This document shows, piece after piece, positions 38,339-51,585 of a stretch of DNA of 64,000 bases (the first letter of the stretch is position 1; every line of letters begins with the position of its first letter). A program made the position numbers and the translations under genes. The DNA is from Phlebotomus papatasi. Its lineage: Eukaryota; Arthropoda; Insecta; Diptera; Psychodidae. The notes beneath the pieces were generated by a model. The model was not told the DNA's origin. It did no database searches and saw only the letters and a program-made list of their open reading frames with translations. The DNA lies in NCBI RefSeq assembly GCF_024763615.1, contig NC_077222.1, positions 35,774,001 through 35,838,000 of the forward strand, in the 5' to 3' direction.

Positions 38339-39128
38339 TATGATTCTTTTTTAAACAATTTGACTAAAATAACTTTTGTTTCGTAAGGTAAAGTGCATCT
38401 CAGACAAACGCCGCTATAGACCGAAAGAAGATATTATCAGAAGGGGTCAATTTTCGAACAGTAAGATACAAAATGATGAGTTGTTGACGATATCAGTGTA
38501 CACATTAACAGTTTCACTCAATTTTAGTAGCTATTTGTAATGCATTGTTCCCTTTGGCCCCATTATAGGCTAACCTTTGTCTTCTTCCCTAAGAGATTTG
38601 CCGATTTTAGATTTAGAATATTCAAGCGATTCAAGTCATACCCTTTTCTCCCCCTTTATTCTTATTTGATGCTGGGAACTCTTTCTTTAATATCTTTAAA
38701 TGGATAATCCCGGTAGTCGTCGGGTGGGAGAAAATTCAGTCCAGAATAAAAATTCTTTTCTTCCGAAAGCTTTCGGTGCTCTAAGCACCTTCTTCAGTGG
38801 CTGTAGAAGTAATTTATTTTTTTATTACAACGTTTATACTTCTTTCATATCGTAATAAAATTTTGTAAGTTGATTTTATTGAGTCAGTCAAGCTATGCGT
38901 ACTTACTTCCCTTCCTGTTCATTTTTTTTCATGGCATCTAAACACGTTAAAATACCTTGTCAAATCATTTTAAATTGTCCCACAAACTAATACAATCATG
39001 TATACCAAATAATCCGTACAGATCGGCTTCTTAAATAGCTTTTGGTCTTTCTGTCCTCTGCGTCAAAATGGACCTTCCTAAAACAGTTAAACTAATCCTC
39101 GCAGTTGGATCTTAATGGTGAATTTAGG

Positions 39129-39394
39129 GTGTTTCAAAAAAGAAATTGGCACTATTCTCAGGATGCTCTACAAGATGAGACAAGAAAGTTTTTCTTCGGC
39201 GACCATATGATGGGACGCTATTTAAAGGTGGCTGAACGACCCTTTACGTAGAACAATCTTCTAATCTTACACTACAGAGAGGGTCGTTAAGCTACCTTTA
39301 AACAGCGTCCGATCATACGATCGTCGAATCATTATCTCATCATGAAGACCACTCTGAGAATAGTGCCAAAAAAGTTTTTTTCTTGTTAAAACAC
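39129..39394. mobile_element. MITE, GGCACTATTCTCAG arms
   Basis: Left arm GTGTTTCAAAAAAGAAATTGG continues GGCACTATTCTCAGG; the right arm is its complement, ending TTGTTAAAACAC. Inside, GGCTGAACGACCCT faces AGGGTCGTTAAGC. It is 266 bp. No second copy was seen in this window. Confidence 0.8.
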
Positions 39395-40070
39395 TATAGT
39401 AGATATCCGCTGTAGGTCTCTTCAAGCATAAACAGTGTTTCACTTATCTTTTTTTCTTAAGTTAAAATCTTGAAATAGTACGTTGGGTAAAATCTCTTTT
39501 TGGCGCAATAATTAACATCTTTATTAAAATAAAAAAGTTTGTTTTTGAGATGTTCGGTATTGCAATTGCTTATTATTGACAAGTGCGTAAGCCCTAAAAT
39601 AAACAAAACTTGAGACATGTACAGGTACACCGACTATATATCATGTTGGTTGGATCAGCAACTGTACTAACTACAATTACTTTGTGTCTGCATTCGTTGC
39701 AAACTCTAGGCAGCAATGTGTCATTTGCTACAAATACAGACACAAAGCAAATGCAGTCAGCACAGATGTTGATCCAACCGACTTACGACTTAATCTCAGA
39801 GACGACCAAAAAAAATAATGATTAAACTACATTCCCATCCGTTTGCCACTAAGCCGTCTCTCGACTTAAGCCATAAGTCTGTTATGCCGGCATCAAACTG
39901 GAGATTTAGCCTAGTTTCCGGAGGTCTGAGAAATCTAAATAACAAGCAATTTTACTGATTTTTCAAAAACTAACGGATCATCTGCTGCTAATATCCAATC
40001 CTAAATAACTATAAGAACTTAAGCCAGATGGCTAAGCCTTTGGTCTGAAGCCCGTATTAGCCTTACGGCG

Positions 40071-40465
40071 TTATCACACTTGCACATTAAAATTTTAATG
40101 TGATTCACATTAAGTGTCGCTTGTGAGCGTTCAAATATGTTATTTCTGTCTTTGAGTAACTTAATATATGGGGTTTTCTATTTATTGATAAAGAAATGGA
40201 CTTGGCCTGCAAAAATAAGTTTAAATTTACTTAAAGCATAAATATTTTTCACATTCAAAAATTAAAGAGAAAATCGCATTAATTTTTCGCATTAATGCTA
40301 TAAATCAATTTATATCAAATTTTGCGGGCCAAGTCGACCTTTTTATCAACAAGTAGATCAAATTTTGAATATAAAATGATTCAAACACACAAATTACACA
40401 TTTGGACTCTCACCAACGACAATTAATGTGAATCATATTAAAATTTTAATGTGCAAGTGTTATAA
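40071..40465. mobile_element. MITE, TTATCACACTTGCACATTAA family, intact copy
   Basis: 395 bp, in reverse orientation relative to the intron-2 copy; only scattered differences are visible between the two. Both ends keep the TGCACATTAAAATTTTAATG palindrome. Confidence 0.92.
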
Positions 40466-42560
40466 CACAGTTAAATCCTTAGACCCTTAGACGCTTAGAT
40501 TACACAAGCGTACACAACACAAGCGTACACAAGCGATTACACAACAAGTAAGATTGGAATAAATCAACCGTCGTCATTAGCCTTGAACTCAGAATTGGAA
40601 TTTTTAATTTTTGTCACAAAATATTTAACTACTCTGAAAGAAAAAGTTTTGTTAAAAGATTATATATATCTTGTTAAAATGTTGTCAAAAAATGTTGTTT
40701 ATCAATTTGACAAAACTTTTTCTCATATTTTATATGGAAGAACACACTGTTGACAAACTTTTAAAAACATCCAGCTGGCCGTCGCGTCGGCTTGATGATT
40801 TTTTTTCCATATTCTGTGGGGAAGAACATCCTTTTGACAAACTTTTCTTGTTAATTTGACAAAATGTTCTTTTCAGAGATTTTCAAGCCTTTTTCTTTAA
40901 CGCAGAATGTTTATCTTAATGAACCTTACACAAGCAAATAAACAAGCAAAAAAAACATTATTTAATTATTCATAAATTATCGATTATTTCGCATCGAGTA
41001 TAATTGAATGTAATAAATGGAAAATATCCATAAAATAATTAAAGCAATAAAATACATTTTGATCTTTATCTCAGATCTATTTCCGTGGACATTTTTCAAC
41101 TCTGCGTGAACTCTTAACATTGAAAGAGTTCCTCAAAGGCCGATATGAATCAAATTCCGGAGTGTTAACCTCGTCCAGACGTTGACAGAGAAATTTCTTA
41201 TGTAAATTTGAGATGGTGAAACGGTGAAAACTTACTTAAGAAATTCACCTTCTTTTTCATGTGAAATATTTTTGGCAGTTTTTCATCACACAAAAACCCG
41301 TTTCAAAGTTTTGGAGAGTCCCCTTTTGAAAGCCAAATGAGATATATGCGGACTTTACAAGTGCTTGGAAAATGTTTAAATGAAAACCATTTCACACTTG
41401 AGCGGCACACATAATGCTATGTGCAAGAAGTTTCAGTATGGGGCAACAATTGGGATATACACTTTCAATGCTTTTGCACACCAAAGTTGATTCATTTTGC
41501 TTAAATGTCCGCTGCTTGAACCTTGAAAAGTGCCGGAATTGGAATAACCATTGAAATTGTATATAGTACTATATTAAATTGCCAAGAGGCTTTTTGTGCC
41601 TTTCTGAGTGAGAAATCAAACCCTCAATTTGATCGAATTTTATTGCTTGTGCAGAATCATCATCTTCCTTTTTGGCTCCTCTTGGAGGGCATGAATCACT
41701 CAGGGATTTCCCGACTATCGAGAAGAACATTGACCGTTGAATGAATCACTCTTGTTAAGCAATAGGATTAAACATTTGCCTCTGTGACAAGAAATTGTCT
41801 CACAACCGCAATTGTTCATGCTGAGAGACACGAAAGGAAGTTGGATTGGCCATTCATGTCGTACAGGAAATTATTCACTTTTTTATTGGCTTTGAGATAA
41901 AAATTCAAATTTTGTCCGAAAGCATTTTTTCGCGTATACAACCTGTGTATACTATATTGTGTCTGTTTTGTGCCTCTTTTTTTGCCAAGCAATGCCCCAG
42001 AAATTTTCCTCACGGACGCTTTTTGCGCACAAATTAATGGAAGTGTGCAAAAATTTACAACAAATCGAATAAGAAATCCATACCAGCCGACAAAATAACG
42101 TCAGAATATTAACATGAAAAAGTTTGAGAAATTTCTGATGACTCGTGCAAGAACTCAAAGATTTTATTAGCAATTTTTTGCCCCTATACTCTGCTATTTA
42201 GGTTAAATGGTTAAATAAATATTTCACTAATTAGAAAAAAAAGTAGCCCCTCGACGGAAATTGAGATGATTGCAAAAGGAGGAACAATTTAATTAAGTTC
42301 CTTTCCATTTTTTTCTCATCAACAAACATACCAATTTCAGCGGGAAGGAAGTGATTTATTTGGTTTGATTTTTGTGCTGAATAATAAAATTTTTGCAGAA
42401 GAATTTTTAGCACAATATTTCTGGTCTCCCCTAGAATTAATTCAATATGAATTTCTACCCAATATCAATAGCAATATTTTCTGAAATACCTTAAATATAG
42501 CAAAGGGGTCGATAACTAATAAAATATTGGTAACATGGATTGACGCCTAATTAAAATACT

Positions 42561-43381
42561 GGAAAGTGCCCATGCTTTGTACGGTCCGAAGCTTCATAAT
42601 GGGTGCAAACACAAGTAGAGTTTGATTCTCCAATAGTGTCTTGGATAAATGGTAAATGGAACTCTATTTGCACAAAAAGCCGTTAATGTTCGTGAATTCA
42701 AATTCAATTTCGAAATTTCATACTAACTTTTCGAACAAGGTGAGGGAAATTTATCAAATATCACACTAAAAAGCTGGAAAAAGAGTTACTCAGTGATTAT
42801 AGAGTGATTAAATAATGAGACAAGAACAATCTATCTTAACTATCTTAACTAGAAATGTGCTTAAATTGAGCTAATCAGTATTGATATTTTCTGTAAGCCA
42901 AATATTCCAAAAATAGGGCTCAAAATTTCATTATTTTTTTTTATTTTTCATAATCCTTCCTCGAATCCCTTAAAACTTTGTAAGTTTAAGAAGGTTCATG
43001 AAGCCTATTTATAATAAAAATTTGAAGCCTCAGTCTCTTTTATTTTAGAAAATAGTGAATATTGAAATTTTTGTTTTGACAAACTTTGCCCCAGTCTCCC
43101 CTACCTTAGGCACCTTGCGGAATTATCGAGAAGTAAGAATGTCTCTTTTTTTTACTTTTCAAAGAGATCTTCGCATTCTACAAACCCTACTTGTGAACGA
43201 TAAGAATGACTAATTTTTTCCTATATTTTTCAATAAATGTGACTCATTGCATCCATATTTTAAAAACTAGGCGAGTGTATTCTGTTTTTAAAATATATTG
43301 CTGAGTCACATTTATTCAGAAACATAGGAAAAATTTATTCATTATGAAGCATGGGACCGTGCAAAGCATGAACATTTTTCC
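42561..43381. mobile_element. Composite element with CATGCTTTGYACGGTCC ends
   Basis: Left CATGCTTTGTACGGTCCGAA... and right ...GGACCGTGCAAAGCATG are inverted over about 40 bp, including CTTCATAATG. Inside lie a half copy of the GGGGAGACTGGGGCAAAA short subtype (42850-43102, ending CCCCAGTCTCCCC) and a separate palindrome at 43210-43335 (ATAAATGTGACTCA arms). Confidence 0.7.
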
Positions 43382-43431
43382 CTAATTCTAGAACTGCATT
43401 AATTTGCAAGAAAGAACTCGATTTTATCTCA

Positions 43432-43871
43432 ATGATCAAAGGACTATGAGAATCCAGGTGGCCGAATTATTTACTCAAAGCTATCTCAATATTTTTATTC
43501 ATTCTAAAAATGTATTAAGAATAATTTTAAAGAAAACAAAGACAGTAAACTAAGGAAAAGTAGGGCACCTTTGAAATTAGGCTTTTTACTCCTATTTTTA
43601 AATGAAACTGGATTTTATCATTATATAATTTAGCTCAACAAAGCATTTGTGAAGATAAATCACATCACAATAAGGCTCGATTCTAGTTAAAAATAGGAGA
43701 CAAAGCCCAATTTTAAAGCTATCTAACATCAAGGTGTCGCACTTCACCCTACAAAATTCCAAGCAACACTCCTTAAAAAGAAGTAACAAAAAAATCAATA
43801 AAAATATTACATTTCAAATTTGAGACTTTGGCGCTTGCATACAACTATGCCGAAATTTGGTACACTTACCC
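43432..43871. mobile_element. MITE, GGGTAAGTGTACCAAATT family, partial copy with nested MITE
   Basis: Right-end sequence GAAATTTGGTACACTTACCC and the internal GGACTATGAGAATCCAGGTG match the family. The left terminus is missing. A GGGCACCTTTGAAA-type MITE (43563-43749, TA-flanked) is inserted in it. Confidence 0.75.
43563..43749. mobile_element. MITE, GGGGAAGTGGGGCACC family, short copy nested in another MITE
   Basis: Start GGGCACCTTTGAAATTAGGC; end ATCAAGGTGTCGCACTTCACCC; flanked by TA. It interrupts the family sequence that reads GACAAACTATCTACAAGGTTCC at 33.4 kb. Confidence 0.8.
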
Positions 43872-44150
43872 TATTCACTCTTAACAATGAGAAAAATCCG
43901 AAAAAGGTAAAATACCATTCAGGAAATGTTAAATTTACCATGCAGCATTGATCCGAAATCGGTGTAAATATTACCTTTAAAAAGGTGTAAAATTAACATT
44001 AAAAAGTGTTGATATATTTTTACACCTAAAAACTATTATATGAGGAAAAAAGTTAATCGCACGCTCTTTTTTTCTTAGTGTAGAATTCTAAAATCTTTCC
44101 CCGACTGAATAAATCGTCGGTAGCATCGACCGTTGTCCTATCTACATTTC

Positions 44151-44287
44151 GTCGGTTGCGGCTACCTCTGTCGTATCTGCATTTCTTTTGTGTCAGCATT
44201 TCACGCAAGAGGGGACGTCTGTATTGTAGTTGCTTCGAATGCAGAAACAAAACAAATGCAGATACGACAGAGGTAGCCGCAACCGAC
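44151..44287. repeat. Perfect 34-bp inverted repeat with 69-nt loop
   Basis: The arm 44151-44184 (starting GTCGGTTGCGGCTACC) equals the reverse complement of 44254-44287 without a mismatch. Just after each arm there is a near-direct repeat, GTCAGCATTTCACGCA. A related but degraded sequence is at about 39640-39790 (GGTTGGATCAGCAAC arms). It probably belongs to the dispersed repeat ending at about 44570. Confidence 0.88.
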
Positions 44288-47200
44288 GATTTCTTGAGTG
44301 TCAGCATTTCACGCATGAGGCGACGACTGTATCGTAGGTTGCACCAAATGCAAGCGTTATTTGTTACAAAAATCGCTGTATATTCGCTTTTTATATACTT
44401 CTTTATATCCCCTACCTTCCCTGTGAATATTATACTTGAAAGATAATTATTTCTAAAGTTATAGAGATTTTAAATCTCAAAAATCATATAACTCTGCATG
44501 TAAAATCTCAGCTTCAAATCGCTCTCCTGTAAAATTTGCCTACTGCGAGTTATTCGTTTCTTATTCTGAGCGATCGAAATGCAGATACGACAATGCTCGA
44601 TACGAGCAACGAAATGTTTATTATTTTGAAATTTAGTACCTCAATCTGTTTAATGAGCAACCCCTTGACATTTTACTCTTTACCGAGATATGCTAAATCA
44701 TACTCAAAAAAGAGAAGCTCAAAATAATTTCATTTTCTCTGTGTTATTTTTCTTTTTTTCAACTCCAAACCAAAATGTTCTTTTTTTGGTACCCATTTGT
44801 AGACGATTAAAAAAAGTGAGTAAACATTAAAAATGAATAATGGCCACATGTATAGAAAATTCTCAACAAGTGAAATATACAATTGAATGTTATTCACACA
44901 TTTTGTCGTAGCTCGAAAGTACTATGTATTCTATGCAAATTGCTAAACTGGGCGGATTATGCAATAAGTTTAGAGAGACAGTTAAATGACTTTCGATGTT
45001 ATTATATCAAAATACATTCCATGGAAACTTTCGGTGGATTGAGGCAGAAAATGAGTGAGCTTTCAGTGAATGTGACATGAAAAAGGTATTTGAACTGGCC
45101 AATTCAACAACTGTTTGAGAGAGCTTTAGTGCATGAAATGGTTCACAATTGAATATTTGTTTATATAGTGGATTTGGTTTATATTCTAAACAAACACTGC
45201 AATGTACTAGGGACATTAAAAATAAATTTTCAATGAAAAGAATTGATATTTGATTAAAACGTTAAACACTGATTAATTACAACACCCACGAGTTTGAATT
45301 TCTTTCAATCCATCCATAGATTAGAACAAAGCTCTAAAAGCCTAAAGTCTCCTTGGCTGGAAATTGTCTTAATGAAAGCTAATTATCACTTAGTTTGACA
45401 CTCACAGACTTTTGAAGGTAATTGATGGCAAATTTTGCACGTTTTTGCAGTAAAAAGTGATATCATTCTCAATATTAATGCTCGGAATTTTTTGGTGGCT
45501 TCCTCATCATCCCACGATTTCTCGATGACGATTTTGATGGACTTGTTAGGGAATTAATTACATTAGTTTGTTTACAAAATAGTAGGTGCAATAATAGTGA
45601 TTTTGGCAAAGCAACTTGCCAAGCTTGAGGTTTTTTTCTATAATTTTTTGCTTCGTAATGGTAAGAAATGTGACTAAAAAAATTAATGAATGGGTATTGA
45701 AAGTTACATCAGAATAGAGATTTTGCTGATTAGATATCCATTTATCAATTGGCCAATTCAAAAGACCACAATATGGATGATGAAAGAAAGTTTATAATTT
45801 TGCTTAAAAGTAAAATGATTGATTTTGCGAAATTAAAAGTTTCTCAGCAATATTAGCAGCTTTGTCCATTCAGTTGCTCACAAAATTTCCCAATGTTTTC
45901 AATAGGATATACTTTACAGCAAAATGTATATTAAGGTATACTCTAGAAAAAAAACGAAGGTCTCTTACTTGATACAAGATCTTATAATTTTCTCATGCTA
46001 GTACATAACACGTATATTATTAGTCACAGAAAATACTTTATTATATCGGTACTTTTTTCGAAAAGATTTTTATTGAATGCCTTAATTTACAATAAAAGGA
46101 GTAACAACTAAATTGTTTTTTTTATTTTCTTAGCATGTCTTTGATTGTTTGATATTTCAAGGAGAACAAAAAAAGGAAATTCTATTTCTATGCAATTTCA
46201 AAACTTTACTTTAAAAAAGTATTTAAGAGCGCGACATAACAAATTGTAATTGTTGAAATATATATTGTAGTTACGTCCTCGAGAGGAACTGTACCATATT
46301 TCGGACAAGTTGCATAAAAGCAGCAATGTCTTGTGCTGGAAATATATTTAATAAATAAAAAAAGAAGAGGAAGTAATAAATGACTTTATTACTTCTTTTC
46401 CGGGGTGTTTCTTGGAACCCTTGAATGTACCAAGTAAAATCATATTTGTTTTCTATAGAATTATTATTAATATATTTTAAAATTGAATTAAAATAATACC
46501 AGAAAACAAAGAAAAGAAAACGAATATTTGAGCAGCTTCTGAAGACTGCAAAAGCCAAAGCGTCGCAGCTTTGAGGAATGTACGATCTCACGAGATAAAG
46601 TTCTCCGTGACTTATTATCCCTTAGTATGGCTCTTGAGTGCACCCCAGCTTACTACCAATATTAATTATTTAGCTTGAATTCATATTTAATCAAAAAATC
46701 ATTTAGAAATCGATGATTGATTAAAAACAAAAATGCGGACTTCCGGATATATTAAAATCTTATATTCAAGTAATCTTAATTCATATTGGATGCTGTAAGA
46801 TAATTTTAAGAACATAAACATCTTACATTAAAAAATTGATAGAAGGAATGAATTATGATCATATTCAACTGATTTTTTAAATAAATCATCCTAATATCAT
46901 ATATCTAAAAATTGGAGAAATCATTGAAATCGTTTTTTAATTAAATCAAGAAGACGGTTTCGGAGAGAAGCTGGGCAGAGGGAAAAAACTTGTCTATTTA
47001 ATTAAATTAAACTTAATTCACTTAGTTATTTTCACCTCAAATCCACTTGGTTTAGGCTCTTACCGAGGCTACCGACCTCTAGATAATATTGACTTATAAG
47101 CATGGGGCTCACTGAAAACCGAACATCGATGTCTCCTACTGTTTAGCCCCTAGTCTGGTAATAAGCTTATGGCTTCCGGGACTTTTCCAATGACTCTTCT

Positions 47201-47944
47201 AGTCCATCTAGTTCGCAGAAGTGAAGCTCTTTTGATTATCATTATTTGTACAATTTTGAGAAACCAAAGAAGTGGTCGATATTGCATGCTGTCCGAAATT
47301 TAGCACAGTTACCCCTAGTTTAGACTCTTTCACAATAAGCTTGAAGTTTGATTGAATAAGCCTAACATTTGAAAATTCGGAAAAATTATAACAATAAAAA
47401 AATTTTGAGCTTTTTTTACATTTTCTTCTGAAGTGAGATAATAATTTTGATTAATTTAGTTTTCTAAAAACTGTGATTATATTTCGTCGCTCGTTCCAAA
47501 GAACTAACATATCTAAATCCCGTGTATCTAATTAATTCCTAGAAAAATATACCATATACACTTGATAAGAAATATTTGCCCCAGCGTTTTAGAAAAGTTC
47601 AATAAAATGAGCTTTAAAAATTAACTCGAAAAATATATCTCCATTCGAAATAGAAGAAAAAAGTCTTCGGTAAAGTTAGAATGGCAAGTTTCTTATAACA
47701 ATGTGTTGATTATAAATCTCTCAAGTTTCCCATATGCTCGTGAAAAAATTAAATATTTGTTTTTTCACAAAATCCTCAACACCGAATAATTAAAAACATT
47801 TTTGTTTGTTTTCTTTTTTTCAATTCTTAGAAAAATCCAAGAGAAAACAACCGAAAGTTTTAGAAAGATCCTTAATGCTTCATTATTAAAATATATTCCA
47901 TATATTCTTGAAATAATTAAATTCCTTCACATTAAAGATGGTTT

Positions 47945-48105
47945 GTAGAAGGCAGTGGGATACCTTTGACGTGGGATACCTTTGAAATTGCGCTTTTTCT
48001 CCTATTTTTTAAGTGGAACTGACCCTTACCGAAATATAGTTTAGAATCAATAAACCAATTGTGAAGCTAAATTGCTTTATTTCAAAGGTACCCCACTTTC
48101 TTCTC
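47945..48105. mobile_element. MITE, GGGGAAGTGGGGCACC family, degraded copy
   Basis: TTTTTCTCCTATTTTTTAAG with TGGAACTGACCC after it and the end TTTCAAAGGTACCCCACTTT are family landmarks. The left end is partly duplicated (GTGGGATACCTTTGA occurs twice). Confidence 0.7.
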
Positions 48106-50192
48106 CCTTGAATTTAGATATTAATTCCATTTTTAGGTCAGTTCTATCCTCAGTAATTAATTCCAAACAGAAAATGTCACTTCAAAGAATATCTCATAAA
48201 ACATCATTTGAAATTCAAAAACAAAACTATCTTACTAAAATAATTTCTAGTATAAAGCATACATGTACGATGTGACTCACCTAATCACATCATTAGATCA
48301 ATTTATGAAAAGAATGCAAAAAATAGAGTCAAGGGTATTCTCTCACGAAATCAACACATATATACCGAAGCTTTGTCATAAAGCACAACGTAAAGAAGTT
48401 TAGATAAAGTCCAGCAAAAATATTGCTCTTTTAGCTACAATAAAATTTAGTGACAATTAATTGACTTGATTAATAATGCATGGGAGCTCATTAAAATGTC
48501 CCTTGAGGTTTTCCTTTTAATGGAAAAAGTACCACTTTAGTTTTGATTGGCTATAAAAGCAGTGGTTTGTTAATGAACCTTATAATTTGGAGGATTTTCC
48601 CAGGGAAATCACCTGAAAAAGCACTTTCCTGAGTTGGAAGGAGAGAAGGCTAGAGACTTTCCCATGTGGAATGGTTAAAGGTGAATGTACTGGGAAATGC
48701 TGGTGCGAGATGTATACAAGAAACATTTCCTCAATGACAGAATATGCGGGAAAATTAGCTGCAGAATTGTGCGTTATGTAAATTAAATAATTGTTCTTCT
48801 CCAATGATTTTTTTACCTCTTTTTTTGGTGCTACTAAATGTTTTGTCATGCTTTTATTGTTTCATAACATTGACGGGTTATTGAGATTTTTTAATGATCC
48901 ATTAAATTTCTGATATTTTCCCTCTCACTATTTGTCTTCCTTGTTCCCAAATTGGCAAAAGTCATAAGAAGCCCAAAGTTTATTTGCTTTCGGTAGTTCG
49001 CGTGCATTAAAGCATGAAGCAGTTTTTTATTGTTCATTTTGAGAGAGAAATTTATGATTTTATTATGAACAGAATCTCCAGGTAATTCTCCTGCAAGTGC
49101 TCCACAAATTGGCGCCAAGATTTCTGTTTCCGCACAAAACACAACCAAAAAATAAAATCATTGAATTCACGAGAAATGAGTAATCGTAATGCTCAATTGA
49201 GCTAAAGTTCAATTTCTTTCAATCATTTATCAATACATGAAGACCAATTCTGCAGATCATGTGGTTGTTCAACTCAATAGTGTCATTAAGTCGTATTTAT
49301 AACTAATACAATGGATACCCCTGTCTTCCTCCAATTCAAACTGATAATGATGAATGAACTACGATAAGGAACTCACTTCACTCGAAATCTCTAAAAATGT
49401 GGAATTATGACAAAAGTTTAAGAGTTTTATCAATTGAAAAAACAATACCCATCTGCTCTTTAATTTCATATCTATCACACAATCATACTAAGGTGATAAA
49501 CTTTGATTCTTCTATGATAAGAATTCACCTAGTCACTAGGTTAATTTAAGAAATCCAATTGAAATGTTAATTTTTAACCATGTTGTGTCTTTCTTGGAAA
49601 ATTTGAACAACCCCCTAATCGATTAAAATACTCCTCTAAATTCTTCGAAATAGCCTCAATAAATGTCTTTGAGAAGGATTGAAGAGAAAATAAAGTCATT
49701 GAACGATCGATAACTCACTTTTTATTAACTCTTTGAATTTATTGCACCACACTCTCGACTGTGTATAGTGAGTGAATGCTAAATGCTAAATTAGCACATT
49801 TTCGAAAATTTTATTTGGAATTTATATTTTGCACATATTTACCTGGTGAGATATTATCACTTTAATGAACTGCGGGTTCCCCAACAGCCAGAAATATGAT
49901 TTTAAAAATTTATTTAACAAATAGGATATTTTTCTCAATTTCTGCAAGACAGTGCAAATATTGTTTTTCGATCTATTGAATAGAAAATTGTGCTTTTATT
50001 TCTTATTTGAACTTTACAGAAGCAGAGATCTCATTATTACTATTGCTTTGTATGACGTAAAAAATAAATATGAATTTCTAAATATTTGTTAAACGTATAT
50101 TCCTTTTCTATTTTCAAACTATTTACATTCTATTTTCATTTGTATTCAGTCTAGACAGTTTTGGCTTATTATAAAAAGATCAAAATTTAGAT

Positions 50193-50410
50193 AGGGGAAT
50201 GTAGGCATGGTTCGCACAGACTGAACCTTCAAACGATACGAATTTTCTCTTTGTTTGCAAAGAGCTAGGTCGTCAAATCTTACCCATACGATAGTTGATT
50301 ATTAACCTCACAAGACGAGATGAGAAATGGTAAACCAGCTCTTTGCAAACAAAGGAAAAATTCGCATCGTTTGAAGGTCCACTCTATGCGAACCATGCCC
50401 ACATTCCCCT
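50193..50410. mobile_element. MITE, GGGGAATGTAGGCATGGTTCGCAC family, intact copy
   Basis: 218 bp. Left AGGGGAATGTAGGCATGGTT pairs with right AACCATGCCCACATTCCCCT. The inner arms TCTTTGTTTGCAAAGAGCT and AGCTCTTTGCAAACAAAGG pair too, so the whole element folds. Confidence 0.92.
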
Positions 50411-50457
50411 ATTAAGTACAATTTTCGTTGAAATAATTTCAATCTAATTTTGATGTA

Positions 50458-50590
50458 GGGCGAAGTGGGGCACCTTTAAAATTAGGATTTTTCTCCTATG
50501 TTTAAGTGTAACTGAGCCGTATCATAATTTAATTAAAACTTCTCAATTTGTTTGTGCAGCTAAATTATATCACTAATTATAGCACTAATC
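50458..50590. mobile_element. MITE, GGGGAAGTGGGGCACC family, left half
   Basis: GCGAAGTGGGGCACCTTTAA and TTCTCCTATGTTTAAGTGTA match the 22.4-kb copy up to the TTGTGCA...TTATATCAC stretch. The right half is absent. Confidence 0.75.
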
Positions 50591-51302
50591 GAATTATATC
50601 TAATTCGATGGAAGAATGTTAAAGACCAAAATATTAACAAAACAAAAAGAAAAATTTATCAGCTCTTGTAACCCTGATGAAGAGGGGATCAATCTTAAAA
50701 ATATCGTAAAAGGGTAAAACAAAAAATAAAAAAGGTATAATTATTCCGTCTATAGCCAATAATCTTTAAGTCGTGAATGCTCGTTTTTATTTCAAGTTTT
50801 CTACTAAACAAAGTGAAGTTTGTTCGGAAAAATCTGTATAGATTTTATATACATTTCAATAAATAATTTTAAAAAATGCAAATTAAATGAGTGAAAATTG
50901 AATAATTAAAACAATCAAGCCATTTGAATAATTGTCCTAAGTGTAAAATCGATGTAAACCCCGGCCTAGAAAATTATAAATCTAATAGTCTTCAGACCAA
51001 AGGTTAAGGCAGTTAAGGAATGGCTTAACTTCTGTTGTAATTTCTTGTCAAGAAATATTTTAGTAAAATCTTGACTTAAAATTGGATATTAAGCTCAAAT
51101 CATCCACTAGGTCAAAAAAAAACACTAAAATCGTTTGTTATTCATTATTTTGAGACGTTCGAACCTAAATATTCATTCTAAAAATTCGCGTTTTTTTAGA
51201 AAAAAACCTTTCGATTTTCTTTTATAAAGATTCAAATCGCTTTAGTAGAACCGAAATAATGATCTCGAAAATACCAAAAATAAGAGAAAAAAAGTTTTGC
51301 AT

Positions 51303-51585
51303 AGGGGAATGTTGGAATGTTTCGCACAGAGTGAACCTTCAAACAACGTAAATTTTCTCTTTCTTAGCAAAGAGAGTTCGTCATTTCTTAGCCGTAAGAT
51401 AGATAATTATTAAGATCATGAAATGAGATGAAAAATTGTAAGTCAGCTCTTTCCAAACAAAAAGAAAATTCGCAACGTTTGAAGGTTCACTCTGTGCGAA
51501 ACATGCCTACATTCCCCTATTAAGGGAAGTTTGGCATGCTTCGCACGCGCGAACCTTCGAACAATCCAAATTTTCTCTTTGTTGG
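51303..51585. mobile_element. MITE, GGGGAATGTAGGCATGGTTCGCAC family, full copy plus adjacent fragment
   Basis: The full copy is 51303-51518 (216 bp). A second left end starts within a few bases (51523-51585: GGGAAGTTTGGCATGCTTCG, GAACCTTCGAACAATCC) and then stops. This suggests two insertions side by side, or a tandem copy that lost its right half. Confidence 0.85.
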
